Notes: generated from the sequence alone by a model not told the origin. A stretch of DNA of 64,000 bases from Balaenoptera acutorostrata (GCF_949987535.1 NC_080077.1:34437389-34501388); one strand, 5' to 3'; shown: positions 35,262 to 47,774, counted from the stretch's first letter. Numbers and translations are program-made.

Positions 35262-36980
35262 CTAGGTTCCACATATATGCGTAAATATATGATATTTGTT
35301 TTTCTCTTTCTGACTTACTGCACTCTGTATGACAGTCTCTAGATCCATCCACGTCTCTACAAATGACCCAATTTCGTTCCTTTTTATGACTGAGTAATAT
35401 TGCATTGTATATATGTACCACATTGTCTTTATCCATTCGTCTGTCGATGGGCATTTAGGTTGCTTCCATGACCTGTCTATTGTAAAGAGTGCTGCAATGA
35501 ACACTGGGGTTCATGTGTCTTTCTGAATTATGGTTTTCTCTGGGTATATGCCCAGTAGTGGGATTGCTGGGTCATATGGTAATTCTATTTATAGTTTTTT
35601 AAGGAACCTCCATACTGTTCTCCATAGTGGCTGTATCAATTTACATTCCCGGGCTTCCCTGGTGGTGCAGTGGTTGGGAGTCCGCCTGCCAGTGCAGGGG
35701 ACACGGGTTTGAGCCCTGGTCTGGGAAGATCCCACATGCCGTGGAGCGGCTAGGCCCGTGCGCCATAGCTGCTGAGCCTGCGCTCTAGGGCCCACAGGGC
35801 ACAACCGCTGGGCCCACGTGCCGCAGCTGCTGAAGCCCGTGTGCCTGGAGCCCAAGCTCTGAGACGGGAGAGGTCACCACGGTGAGAGGCCCGTGCACTG
35901 CAGCGGGGAGTGGCCCTCGTTTGTTGCAGCTGGAGAGGCCCCGTGCATAGCAATGGAGAGCCAGGGCAGCCAAAGATAAGTAAATAGAATAAATTAAAAA
36001 AAAAAAATTTACATTCCCACCAACAGTGCAAGAGGGTTCCCTTTTCTCCACACCCTCTCCAGCATTTGTTGTCTGTAGATTTTCTGATGATGCCCATTCT
36101 AACTGGTGTGAGGGGATACCTCATTGTAGTTTTGATTTGCATTTCTCTAATAATTAGTGATGTTGAGCAGCTTTTCATGTGCTTCTTGGCCATCTGTATG
36201 TCTTCTTTGGAGAAATGTCTATTTAGGTCTTCTGCCCATTTTTGGATTGGGTTGTTTGTTTTTTTAATATTGAGCTGCATGAGCTGTTTATATATTTTGG
36301 AGATTAATTCTTTGTCCATTGATTTGTTTGCAAATATTTTCTCCCATTTTGAGGGTTGTCTTTTCATCTTGTTTATGGTTTCCTTTGCTGTACAAAAGCT
36401 TTTAAGTTTCATTAGGTCCCATTTGCTTATTTTTGTTTTTATTTCCATTACTCTAGGAGGTGGGTCAGAAAAGATCTTGCTGTGATTTATGTCAAAGAGT
36501 GTTCTTCCTATGATTTCCTCTAAGAGTTTTATAGTGCTCAGTCTTACATTTAGGTCTCTAATCCATTTTGAGTTTATTTTTGTGTATGGTGTTAGGGAGT
36601 GTTCTAATTTCATTCCTTTACATGTAGCTGTCCAGTTTTCCCAGCACTACTTAATCAAGAGACTGTCCTTTCTCCATTGTATATCCTTGCCTCCTTTATC
36701 ATAGATTAGTTGACCACAGGTGTGTGGGTTTATCTCTGGGCTTTCAATCCTGTTCCATTGATCTATATTTCTGTTTTTGTGCCGATACCATATTGTCTTG
36801 ATTACTGTAGCTTTGTAGTATAGTCTGAAGTCAGGGAGTCTGATTCCTCCAGCTCCGTTTTTGTCCCTCAAGACTGCTTTGGCTATTCAGGGTCTTTTGT
36901 GTCTCCATACAAATTTTAAGATTTTTTGTTCTAGTTCTGTAAAAAATGCCACTGGTAATTTGATAGGGATTGCATTGAAT
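35262..36980 (-). pseudogene. L1-C partial ORF2 (end of RT and C-terminal domain)
   Basis: This is the distal part of the L1 reverse transcriptase and its C-terminal domain. Recognisable pieces in minus-strand order are [17 protein letters not shown] (about 36860), [15 protein letters not shown] (about 36600), [15 protein letters not shown] (about 36340), the cysteine-rich [18 protein letters not shown] (about 36060-36010) and, beyond the SINE, a terminal YYSVIKRNEIGSF segment ending near 35262. The endonuclease and catalytic FADD motif are missing because of 5' truncation. Lesions include a TGG-to-TAG stop near 36645 (within SLLIK-W) and the SINE in the cysteine-rich region. It is an inert fragment. 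Confidence 0.88.
35651..36005 (+). mobile_element. long-form CHR SINE inserted in L1-C
   Basis: Head GGGCTTCCCTGGTGGTGCAG, B box GGGTTTGAGCCCTGG, and CHR tail (TTGTTGCAGCTGGAGAGG, GGGCAGCCAAAGATAAGTAAAT, A run). The duplication AATTTACATTCCC flanks it at 35638-35650 and 36006-36018. It is about 60 bp longer than the copy in L1-A. The middle carries repeated GCTGCTGAGCC / GCTGCTGAAGCCC units, an internal duplication typical of the long CHR subfamily. Confidence 0.94.
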
Positions 36981-39900
36981 CCCTAGTTTTTAAAGCTGGA
37001 TCCATGGGGTTCTATGACACTATCCATTATAATTTTGTTGATTTTAGAATTTCCTTAATAAATAGATGCTTAATGATGAAAAATTGCCAGAAGCCCTTAA
37101 GATGAAAGAAATTTAACCTAATGTGATAGAAAATGAAGCTCCTAGAGGGGTTACATCTGACACATCCTTCCACACCTCCCATCCACTAGACCCAACTTTT
37201 TATGCAGCTGTTGTTGCAACTACCAGCTGTGCAGAGGTTGACACCTGCATCTTACTTCAGCTGGTCCTCATCTCTCTCACTTTCTAGCAAGAGGATGATT
37301 CTCTGCTATCCCACAGTTGAGTTTTCGGTAGGAGTCTATTCAGCCATTCTGATACACAGGCAAATCTGGTAATGTAAGGCAGTTAACACCCCAAGGGCAT
37401 CCCTTGACCAGTGAGAGACTGGGGCTGATGAAAATTACTCCCCTTTTCCATTTCTCCAGGAGACAATTCTGCAGCCTCCCCACTGGTCTTTAGTGGAACT
37501 TAGTCCCAGTAGCTTTCAGTGGTCATCCCAACTACCTTTGGATTATCTGTTTCACTCTGTCCACTGCCCCATCCTTGTTCCCTAGAATAATTTAGCAAAA
37601 TAAGCTGTCTGGACATAAGTTCTTGTCTCAAGCTCTGCTTCATAGGGAACTTAAGGAGTAAAAGGGTAATTGGATTATAAACTATGGTGAATTTTTTAAG
37701 CATTAAACAAAGCAGTTAAAATACTATGTCAGTTAAGTGCCCTGGGAAGTCATCTCTGAAATAAAAGGCTTTGTTGAGCTATAATGCCTATAAAAGATAA
37801 AAGTTGGAGGAAGCAGAATCTTGCAGAGAAAGACTTGAGGTCATGATAGTGAAAATCTGACACTTATGAAAGGAAAAGGAAGCTATAAGAAAGATTGGAC
37901 AAGGAGATATTCTAACAGTGGCGTAGGTCTAACAAAATCTCAGCCAGCCAATTGGGAGCTCTGAAGCAAAGACTGTCTCATAGTAGAGTTCTGTATGTAT
38001 TGAACAGATATGCCAGGACCAGCACCTGTAGCAGGCTCAGTCATGACTATGGGCTGGCTGGGAATAGCATGGATTGGCTCAAAGGCTAAGACAGAGACTG
38101 CAATTCTTCCAGCTGTAGATTATGAGATCACTGTACTAACTACAGTTGAACAAAATGTATTGATACTTTCTTGGAGGAAGATTCAAAGACCCACCTCCAT
38201 GGCTGCCAAAGGTACATTAAAAAAAAAATTAATTCATATATTTGATTACCCCTCTTTTTTCTAACCTTAGTGAAAAGGACTATATGAAGCTGAAGTTAAA
38301 ATGCAGTAATCATTGAGAAATATAATTATACATTGTTAGTCACTTGTGCTGAAATCAATGAAGAAAATCTCACCAACTCTGTGATCTTGTAAAGCAGTCT
38401 ATGGCAGTGTTTAGAGATGAGGAAAACAGTGAGTGAGAAAAAGAAGTTTGAATTAATATTCTAAAGGTAGACATGAGGGATGTGCACTCAGAGTCCTGCA
38501 GGAGCTTCTCAATGGTAGTGGAAACAGTCACCGCAGTAAAAGATTACAAGGGCTCCCAGAGAATGGGAAATTGAAAACATAAGTACGTGAACCAGCAGTG
38601 ACAGGGACTCTGCGACAATGCTAGGTGAGGACTTACAGACTGATGCCTCTGCTACTCTTGCTCCAGACTTAGCTTATTCTTGAGGCTGGTGTCCAGTTCC
38701 TGAGGACAGACTAAGAAACTCAAAGATAGTGACAATAAATTATCAGCACCAATGTATTTCTCACAGACTGTGATCCTCCTTTCAAAAAGTCTCTTTTCTG
38801 GCCACTTTGAATCCATAAACAGGAAGTTGGCCATTAGAAAGGCAATGTGATTATACATTAAAAAGAAGGACCAATCCATAACTACTGAGTTAAGTATTAA
38901 CAGTTACAAAGCACGTGTATGTGCACCACAAAAAAGTCTAGACATAAACCTCACATCATCCCATTTGCCATTGCAAAAAACCAACAGTCAAAACCAGTAC
39001 TACATGTCTATCATATTGAATCTTTTTCCTTTTAGAGTTCTGCCTCACCTTATCATATTTAATCAACTTTAAATAACACTTAGGAAGCATATAACTGGTC
39101 ACTCTTAAATTGATCTCACCAAGTATTTCCAAACAGTCTTTCTAATATTAATTTCTAACGCTATTCAATTTCAAGATAAGAATCAGCTGAAAGGTATTGA
39201 GGGCGCATAGCTGAGGCATTAGACCTGAAGAGCTGTAGCAATGCCCACGGGAAAGGCTTCATTTGCTCACAACTCTCCATGGCTTTCGAGAGACTGCTTT
39301 TTGTCTTTGAGAAAGCTTATACCTGGAGAAGAGGACCCTTAGGCAATTTCTCATGGGAATAACAATCACAGATATTCTTAGAGAAAAAATGACTGTCTCT
39401 CCTTCCCTGTCACAACTCGGGGAGAAAACTTTTGTTATGGTCAGTAGAAGTAAAAACACAGCTCTGTCTGAAGAAAAAATGCAGAAAATATATCATCTTG
39501 CCTTTCCTAATATTATCAGTTACTCATTAGAAAAATACTACCATAATTCAGTTAATCAAATTGCCAATTAATTGTGTACATGATTCTCACTTGCTATTTA
39601 GAGTAACTTAGAAAATTATTATTCAGAAAGCTCTGTAATAAGGATATTGAGAGGGATAACAATTTTATATCAGCAGTCCAATTTACTATACTGATTTTTT
39701 TTGTGCAATGTTAATATCGTTCATAAATGTCCTAATGTTCTTGATTTTTTTTCTTTATCTTTATAGAGTATAAAAAGAAAAGCTCAACCAAGCACTATTC
39801 CATTTTTTATTTATATAACAGCAAAATCTGTAGGTATCTAATAACCGGTTGACTAATCCAGAGACGTTGGAGATAGGTCTATAATTAGGTGTTACATTTA

Positions 39901-40374
39901 TATATAACAGAGCAAAATACAAGCAGCTATTTATGGTTACTGCTTCACCAATTCTGAGAATAAATTTGTAAAGTCATGTGTGCATGGTGTAACCGTTCTG
40001 TTTTTGTTGTGTTCAGTAATATACCCAGAACATTCCAGTGATTAGGGGATTGCCATATCACGTTACCCCGTGATGAGCAACATCTCTTATTCAGTGATAT
40101 TCAACAAATTCTTTCCATGCTTACCTCATGTCATTTTATAATTATAAATATCCCATAGATGCAGAGCTGAGCAAATCGTTGATGGCAGAAGGAAAATAGT
40201 AGAACGACAAAAGGAAGGTCATAAAGATGTCTGACAAGGAAAAGAAGTGAAAGAGGCACTTCCCAACACTGAATAATCCGCTAACCACTCCCTGTTAGGA
40301 AAGATCCAAGTGTTTGTATTGTCCAGAGGTTCAAGAATCCTTCCTCCACCCACACAAAACCTTTCTTTACGTCA
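36981..40374. other. unassigned sequence
   Basis: About 3.4 kb with no gene and no repeat I can name. Several short open frames (for example 38010-38264) have no recognisable domain. This is among the longest stretches in the window without a recognised repeat. Confidence 0.45.
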
Positions 40375-40490
40375 GTATGCACAAGCACTTAATGAACATC
40401 TGCCATGTTCTTGGAATTTGCACTATGTGGGATTCAAATACACATCAAGTCCTGACAGCGAGGAGTTTACAATCTATTTGTGATGCTGTA
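40375..40490 (-). repeat. L2 LINE 3'-end remnant
   Basis: Antisense L2 3' end: AGCACTTAATGAACATCTGCCATGTTCTTGG, GGGATTCAAATACACATCAAG, then GCGAGGAGTTTACAATCTA. Confidence 0.6.
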
Positions 40491-40934
40491 GCTAACACAC
40501 AAAATCATTAAGGCCTAACGAGTGGGACTCATCTAAAGGAAATCATAGACTGAATCCAAACAAACTCAGTAGGGCTGGGGGTATCTTCATGGAGTAGGTA
40601 GGGCCTGTGATGAGGCTTAAGTTTTGGCCATGATTTTGTGAAACTAAAGGAAAAACAATTTCAAGCACTGGCAATAAACACATAGGGTTAAGTTGATGTT
40701 AGGTATCCTGATAGAAATAATCCTCTGATTTCTAATGGAGTTGATTAACATGGTTATTGGAGAGAATGTGGGTAAGCATTTTAGGGTACAGGGAAAACAG
40801 AAATAAAAATTGTCTATACAAAAGAAAAGAAAAAGATCAAACACTAAATGAGAGGTTCACTGATACAGAGCAGTGAGAGACAAATAAATACTTGTGATGA
40901 TTGAAGTACTCAGTGATATAGGGCAGAGGAGACA

Positions 40935-41012
40935 AAGGCAACTAATATTTATGCATGACTTCTATGCCCAAGCAATGTGCTAAGTGTCTTATTAAACTCT
41001 GACCAAATTAGG
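40935..41012 (-). repeat. MIR/L2-type 3'-end remnant
   Basis: Short antisense block: AACTAATATTTATGCATGACTTC, CAAGCAATGTGCTAAGTGTC, then ATTAAACTCTGACC. It is too short to separate MIR from L2. Confidence 0.5.
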
Positions 41013-41707
41013 TATCAATGGCTTTATTGCAGTGTCCTCCAGATATCCCTGATGGTATCCCTAATATTCCACAGTCAACCAGGACCAGGTTATAACTTTG
41101 GACGTGACTCCGCCTAAAGACTGGGTGATAATGGAAGAGAATTCTTTAACAGTAAGTAACTTATACTATGATATAGAGTAGCCCAAGCCCTAGGAGCTAT
41201 GTACCCTGGCCTACCTCCCCATGTCCATAGGCATCTCAGACCTCACCCCCAGAAACTCTCCTGGCACCTCCAAGTCTCAGAAATGTCTCTGCCCTGATTG
41301 ATGTACCCATTCATACCTGTCTAAACCAGATTTAAAAGTGTTGAAACTCATTTCCTTCAAGAAGAAAATTTCTTTTTCTTCCAAAGTCTCCATTTTTCTC
41401 CATCTTCCATTTTTCTCCATCTTCGTTTTGCTTCCATTATCTCAGCAAACATCCATATCAAATCCTCTACATTTCTGATCCATCTAATGCAATGACTGCT
41501 GCCTGCCTCTCCAGGCTCTTCAGACTTTGGAGACTTCATCTCTTCCTACAAGGTTGACAGCCACTACTGGCTGTTGACCAGTCAGGCTGCTTCTGTGCCA
41601 TTGGGCATATTGGTATGTTGTTTGCCTGTCTTTTCTAAAGAATCATTACCTCCATTGTGAAATCTAGCCTAACTCCCCAAGGCAGATTTAATTTTTTTTT
41701 TATTCTT
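41013..41707. other. unassigned sequence
   Basis: Contains a locally repeated CCATTTTTCTCCATCTTC motif (41391-41425). No gene or family recognised. Confidence 0.45.
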
Positions 41708-41815
41708 TTAAAAACTTCTGAGTACTCTTCTATGCCAATCACTATTCTAGGAACTGGAAATGTAATGTTGAACAAAACAGGTAAGGTCTCTGCTCTTAAA
41801 AACTGAGCATCCAAT
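41708..41815 (-). repeat. L2 LINE 3'-end remnant
   Basis: Antisense L2: GAGTACTCTTCTATGCCAATCACTATTCTAGG, ACTGGAAATGTAATGTTGAACAAAACAGG, then AGGTCTCTGCTC. Confidence 0.65.
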
Positions 41816-42110
41816 TCTGAGAATTTGAGACATTAGAGCTTTTTCATCAATATTTCATGTACATACCAAGCATACCTCTCCAAAGTACATGGTAACGTAC
41901 TTTCTTGTTTCCCTGTCTCTTTCTCATTATATTATAAGAAGCTTAATAGCAAGTACTGGGACTGTCACCTGAGGGTCTCTGGTGCCTAGCAAAGCACCCG
42001 GAAAATAGTTCTGCTAACACTCAAGGGAGCATTGTCATCAGTCAATGTCAGTGGAATCATGGAATCACGTTTAATAAATTGAACTTTTCACATATCAAAA
42101 GGCTTTTAAA

Positions 42111-42171
<61 letters not shown>

Positions 42172-44069
42172 TATGATAGCAGCTTTTCAAAAAACAGCTC
42201 TTGTTATTTTCCAAATTTGGATGAAAAGTATCCCCTAAGCCCAATACCAAAGAGTTTATTATTATTCTTCTAAGGATACATTCCCTCTAAAAATACTTAA
42301 AGAATTGTATAAATATCATAAACCTTTTGCTAAATGATTTCTTAATGTTTATTTATGGGTTAGTTTCAATTCTGCCCTCCTTCTCAAGTGTTTTGCTTCA
42401 TAAATACTTTGAGTTGTTATTGTTGTTGTTTGGAGGGGGGCTGTTGGTGGTGGGTTTTTGCTTTTGCCATTGTTTTGCTTACTATCTAATACATCTGTCC
42501 TCCATCTCTGGAAACTGGGAACTGACTGAGAGAAAACAAAGAACATCAGTAATCCTAAAACATGTTCATTCTTTATCTTTTTTATTTTTCACTCTAAGTC
42601 AACAGTTTCTGTTTAGCTCTCCTCTAAGGTTTGGATCTTTAGGTTTCGCAAACTTCTGTTTCTTAGTTTATATACTCTAACTTCTGAAAGAAAAAAATGA
42701 CTTTTATTTATCCAATTGTATCTCCACCAATTTTCTATAACTTAAGCTGTCACTTTCAGCTGCTGAGTCAAAAATATTCTATGGGGAAGACAGCGGCTTC
42801 TGCTCATCACCTTTTCTCTCTCACAGATGGAGGCCAAATGTGCAAAATATACAGAGATTTTAGGACATTATTTTTCTGAGGCAACATGACTGACGTCACT
42901 TTGTATTCTTTCTCATCAACTTGCTATCTTTATATTGCAATATATGTTTACTATTTTTTTATATTCCAGTATATGGTTATGACATAATTCCTTAACTAAA
43001 AATCAGCACTTCCTAACACCTCTTTTACTTTCTAAAGTCTCAATAATGATTCTTTATCTCCTTCTCAAATATCATCCTCTCATTGTTTAGACATCTCACT
43101 GTACCTTCTAGCTTCCCAGAGTTGCTCCTACTGTATTTAATCTAAACTACCAAACATTTAATATTAGAGCCATGTTGTACCAGTCAAAATGCAGCTGTCC
43201 TGGGGCAAATTCTCCAAATATTAGACTAGTTAACTACTTGAACTAATAACTTGCATTCAAGATTCCATTTGTAATTTTTACTGGTAAAACATCGGCAAAT
43301 TAATCTGACTTGTCACTATCATATGGTTGTCTCCATTGCACACTAGTTTCAAATTTTATTTTTACTTTGAAGCAACTTCACTTCATTTATTTACCTTGAA
43401 TATCAATACAGTATTTCTTTATATGACATAAATATAATTTCTTGTCCTCTCCTTTACCTAGCCAAGTATTGCTGTGCTTTTTTTTTCCTTCATGTAACCT
43501 GAAGACACACTCAGAGGCTTTCCTAAATTTTTATTTTAAAATATTTCAGGGATGCCAATCCTCTCAACAACCATATTAAGGAATTATAGGGAAAGCAGTT
43601 GTCTTGCCACTTTAAATAGGGAGAAGCTGGACTGCAAATAAAAGTGTGCACTTTTTACACAAGTAAGTCAGTTGTTGGTCTGGGAAAGGAGCCCAGGAAA
43701 CTTGCCTCTTATGTTAGCATATCAGTAAATAGACTAATTTTTATTTTCACTTAAGATAAAATCATAAGACTGGAAGGGACTGGTTTCAGTTATAGCCTAG
43801 GCAGAATTCTATCAATGCACTGCCAGAAGAAAGGTTAATTTCACAAATATTTATAGAATTCTTTGTAATATGCTTCCATGATTTTTTTTTTTTTTTCTGA
43901 AATGATAAAGAGAACTGTAACTCTGTGTCTCAAATTAGAAGCCAGACTAACCAAGAGAAATGGCATGCAATTATTCTGGAAGAAAACAATAGTCAGCGTC
44001 ATTGTGATATTCATAAACGCTTTTTTTGAGCATGCTAAGTCCAAAGCTATCTTGGTCTTAAGCTATCAT
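41816..44069. other. unassigned AT-rich sequence with one trinucleotide repeat
   Basis: No gene or named repeat recognised apart from the (ATT)n tract at 42112-42172. Confidence 0.45.
42112..42172. repeat. (ATT)n microsatellite
   Basis: About 20 uninterrupted ATT units. Confidence 0.97.
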
Positions 44070-44515
44070 TTATTTATTAATTTGTTCAATAATTATTTAT
44101 AAATATTATATGCCTATCCCACCCCCCCAAAAAATTAGCCACAATTCCTTCCTCACACAGCTTACAATCGTTTAGAGATTATTTATACTGTGTTAACTCT
44201 TACAGTTGAAAATGTACAAAGCGCAGTAAGAGCACACGGTCAGGGCAACTCCATAAGATTTCAGGGCTCAATGAGGCTTTCTAAAGGAAGCAGCATCTTA
44301 AAATGAGGCTTGAAGGGTGAAAAAAGGGATAACACAGTCAAATAGGAGGTAGGGTAGTTAAAGAATATTGTAAGTAGAGCACGTACAAACCCACAGATGA
44401 AAGACAGCATAGCATATTAGATGATCTGTAAGAAGTTTAAGATGGGTAGAGTGCAAGAGTGGGAAATGACAGAGATGGGGGTGGTAAAATACCCAGGGCT
44501 AGTGTGGAAAATAAA
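44070..44515 (-). repeat. L2 LINE interior remnant
   Basis: The order of blocks follows antisense L2: a stretch with CTCACACAGCTTACAATCG, then CTTAAAATGAGGCTTGAAGGGTG, then AGATGGGTAGAGTGCAAGAG. Diverged; boundaries approximate. Confidence 0.5.
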
Positions 44516-44520
44516 ATAGA

Positions 44521-44660
44521 GCAAGAGTTGACAAACTTTTTGTAAAGGGCCAGGTGGCAAATATTTTAGGATTTGCATGCAGTCTCTTGTCTCAACTACT
44601 CAAATCTGCTATTGCAGAGCTAAAGCAACCTTAGACAATATATAAATGAATGTAATCCAA
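44521..44660 (+). repeat. hAT-Charlie-type element fragment (same family as 14498-14705)
   Basis: AGAGTTGACAAACTTTTTGTAAAGGGCCAGG, GGCAAATATTTTAGGATTTGC, CTCAACTACTCAAATCTGC and CTTAGACAATATATAAATGAATG. The distal half of the element is missing. Confidence 0.72.
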
Positions 44661-46225
44661 TTGCTATATAGATCAATTTGTGGAGAACTGACATCTTAAC
44701 AATATTTAGTCTTCTGATCCATGAACACAGTGTATCTCTTCATTTATTTAGCTGTATCATTTTACTGAGGAACGTTTTGTAGTTTTCATTGTATAGTTCT
44801 TGCCCTCTTTTTTTTCAGATTTATTCTTTTTCATATTTAAGATGCCATTGTAAGTAGCATTATTTTATTTAATTTTCCTATAGTTTGTTGGTAGTATGTA
44901 GAAATATAATAGATTTTTATATATTTATCTTGTATCCTGCAACATGTCTATATTCACTTATTAATTATAATAGCTTTTTTGTGGATTCCAAGGAATAGTC
45001 TACAAATCATCATGTTCTATACAAAGGAAGTGACTTTCTTTTGAATCTGGATTCCTTTTATTTCTTTTGCTTACCATATTGTACTGGCTGAAATCTACAA
45101 TATAAGGTTGATTAGAAGTGGTAAGATTGAATATCTTTGCCTTTTCCTCATCTTAGGAAGATAGCATTAATCTTTCACCATAAATTTTCACCTCCAAGAT
45201 TTGGTGTAGGTTTTTCTTGGAAAGCGTTTATCGTGTTAAAGGAGGTTTCCTTCTGTGATGGTTAATTTTATGTAACAACTTTGCTAGGCTATGGTGCCCA
45301 GTTATGTCATCAAACACCAGTCTAGATTTGCTATGAAGATATTTCTTAGATGTGATTAACATTTAAATCAGTAGACACTGAGTAAAGCAGATCACTTGCC
45401 ATAACGTGTGTGAGTCTCATCCAGTCAACTGAAAGTCTTAAGATAAAAGACTGAGATGCCTCAAAAAGGAAGGAATTCTGCCTCCAGATTGCCTTCGTAC
45501 TCGAGATTGCAACGTCAACTCCTCCCTGGGCTTATAGCCTGAGGGTCTGCCCGGCAGGTTCTAAACTTGCCAGCCCCCACAATTACATGAGCTAATTCCT
45601 TAAAATAAATATTTTCTTTTACCTCTCCCTTTCCGTCTTACTTCCTTCTCTCCGTCCTTCAACCTCTCTCCCTTATCAACCCTCCCCCTTTCTCCAGGTA
45701 GATAGATAGATAGACAGATAGATAGATAATAGATAAATAGAAAGATAAAAATATAGATATCTTACTGGTTCTGTTACTCTGGAGAATACTAATATACCTC
45801 TATTCCTAGTTTGTTGAATATTTTTAAAAGGAATAGAAGTTGGATTTTTATCAAATGTTTTTTCTGCATGTGTTGAGATGATCACATAATTTTTCTCCTT
45901 CAATTTTTTCATTTTTGAATCATATCTTTAATTTTCAAATGTTAAATCAAACTTGTATTAATCACATGAACCTTGGTCATAATACTTTATCATTTATATA
46001 TATTGTACTTGATTGGCTACAATTTCTTTAATACTTTTTGCATCTGTGTTTATATGGGATATTAATCTATATTTTTATTTCCTTGTAGTGCAGCTGTTTT
46101 GTTTTGATGTCAGAATAAAGCTGGCCTCAAGGAAAGTATTCCTTCCTTTTCAATTTTCTATCTATCTATTTATCTATTTTCTAGAAGAGTTTGACAGTGT
46201 TAAATAAACTCATTAGATCTAGTAG
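44661..46225 (-). mobile_element. ancient L1 (L1M-type) fragment, split by an LTR insertion
   Basis: Antisense RT-region L1, strongly diverged. Recognisable runs include TTTGTAGTTTTCATTGTATAG, CTTGTATCCTGCAAC and CTTTGCCTTTTCCTC on the left. On the right are TTTTTATCAAATGTTTTTTCTGCATG, GATGATCACATAATTTTTCTCC and the CTGGCCTC motif. The two halves (44661-45253 and 45798-46225) are consistent with one element interrupted by the MLT2-type LTR. Confidence 0.75.
45254..45797 (+). repeat. solo LTR of the MLT2 (ERVL) type with an internal simple repeat
   Basis: Left end TGTGATGGTTAATTTTATGTAACAAC, then GGTGCCCAGTTATGTCATCAAAC, TGATTAACATTTAAATCAGTAG, TGTGAGTCTCATCCAG, GACTGCCTTCG-like and GAGCTAATTCCTTAAAATAAAT. 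The right end is TTACTGGTTCTGTTACTCTGGAGAATACTAAT. The TAGA/TAGACAGA tract (45699-45745) sits where this LTR family commonly expands a simple repeat. Possible 5-bp target copies (CTTCT / CCTCT) are too short to be sure. Confidence 0.82.
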
Positions 46226-46289
46226 GCTTTGTTTTTTGTTTTGTTTTCTTTTGTAAAATGCATAAAGTTTATTAAGTACACAGGTAATC

Positions 46290-46725
46290 CTTAAATAAAG
46301 TTTTACATCTTCTTTTCTAATTTTCCTTCTTGCTTTATTTTACTGGCTAGAAGTTTCATTTCAATGGTGAATAAAAGTGGTGCGTCTATCATTCCCCATA
46401 GGGAGACTTTCTAGTTTTTCACCATTATATGCGCTGTTAATTGTAGTGTTTTCACAGATGTCCTCGATGAGGTTGGAAAGTTTCCTTGTTTTGGGAAAAC
46501 TTTTTTAAAAATCATGAATCAGTGTTGAATTTTGTCAAATGATATTTTTGCATCTATTGAGGTGATTATATTTTTTTCCTATGTTTATGTTCTCATTTTG
46601 TTCTGTTGAAATTACATTGATTGACTTCAAATATTAAACCAACCTTGCATTCAGGGAATCAACTGAGCTTGGTCAAGACTTATTATCTTTGTTATATATT
46701 GTTGCATATGATTTGCTCATTGCTA
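46290..46725 (-). mobile_element. ancient L1 (L1M-type) fragment
   Basis: Antisense L1 RT region: AGTTTCATTTCAATGGTGAATAAAAGTGG, TCATTCCCCATAGGGAGAC, GTTGAATTTTGTCAAATG, ATCTATTGAGGTGATTATA, then AACCAACCTTGCATTC. It overlaps in L1 coordinates with the preceding fragment, so it is a separate old copy. Confidence 0.75.
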
Positions 46726-47090
46726 GGGCTACCAAAAAGATGTACATGACTAAGTGGTTTGAAAAGAAATTTATTGTCTCACAGTTTTGGAAGCTAGAAC
46801 TTAGCAACATTTAAATGGTAAACTCTTTTTTTCCCAAACAATGGTCAGAGACTGAAACCTCTTCTCATTTCTTTAACCTCCCGGCTTCTGCTTTCCTTTT
46901 GGCTCTTTGGAGTCTTGTTTATCATATACACATTTTAGGAATCATCTAAACAGTTGAAGGAAATATGTATGCAGAATTTGGGGGTGGGCATCCTTTCCTT
47001 CTTTGCTTCCTCATTTCTGAGGTCTTCCCTAAATTTCCATCTGTTCATGTCTTTTTCAACCTCTGTCTCTTCAGTCCAGTAAGAATGCAA
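46726..47090 (-). repeat. MLT1-type LTR remnant (antisense)
   Basis: Antisense of the MLT1 3' end: GGGCTACCAAAAAGATGTAC, GACTAAGTGGTTTG and GAAATTTATTGTCTCACAGTTTTGGAAGC. The remainder to about 47090 is weakly matched, so the far boundary is approximate. Confidence 0.6.
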
Positions 47091-47774
47091 ATTTTAATTT
47101 GAATTCTATTATTCTGTATGTCTCAGGAAACTGGGGAGTGGCCTAGAGGGAAAACCAACTAAATAAGAATGTCATCGTGTTTACTTCTTTTCTTTAGAAG
47201 ATTGTGGTCCATACACTTTCTGATGCTTTTGATTGCTTTTAATGTCACTAAAATGTTTTTTTTTAATTCAGAGTTATAATAGTTATCAACAGGAGGATAA
47301 GTCTCATAAAAATTACTCACTATTACTGGAATGTGAACTCTAATCAGTATTCTATTGGTTAAAAAAAAGTTTCATAATGCAACCCCCCTCATGATTTCTA
47401 TATATTACTTTTCTTTTTTTTAAACAATTTTATGGGAGTATAATTGCTTTACAATGTTGTGTTACTTTCTGCTGTATAACAAATCGAATCAGCTATATGT
47501 ATACAAATATCCCCATATCCCCTCCCTCTTGCGTCTCCCTCCCACCCTCCCTATCCCACCCCTCCAGTTGGTCACAAAGCACCGAGCTGATCTCCCTGTG
47601 CTATGAACCTGCTTCCCACTATCTATTTACATTTGGTAGTGTATATATGTCAATGCTACTCTCTCACTTCGTCCCAGCTTACCATTCCCCCTCCCCACGT
47701 CCTCAAGTCCATTCTCTACATCTGAGTCTTTATTCCTGTCCTGCCCCAGGTTCATCAGAACCTTTTTTCTGTTT

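Larger units (their letters stand above)
35033..36980 (-). mobile_element. L1-C: 5'-truncated L1 of a different 3' UTR lineage, SINE-interrupted
   Basis: Read on the minus strand, it enters in the ORF2 RT/C-terminal region (breakpoint near 36980) and runs through the C-terminal domain. It ends in a 3' UTR with CAGGGCAGAAATTGAGACAC, GGGAGATTGGGATTGACATG and AATGGATGACTAATCAGAACC. That 3' UTR is unrelated to the one in L1-A, L1-B and L1-D. The A tail lies at 35033-35082. A CHR SINE interrupts it at 35651-36005. No clear target duplication was found. Confidence 0.93.

Noticed and set aside
35033..36980. Target-site duplication for L1-C
   Set aside because: Flanks near 35024-35032 and 36981-36995 share only a loose TAGTTTT-type resemblance, not enough to call.
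42079..42273. Open frame containing a long isoleucine run
   Set aside because: The run is the translated (ATT)n microsatellite.
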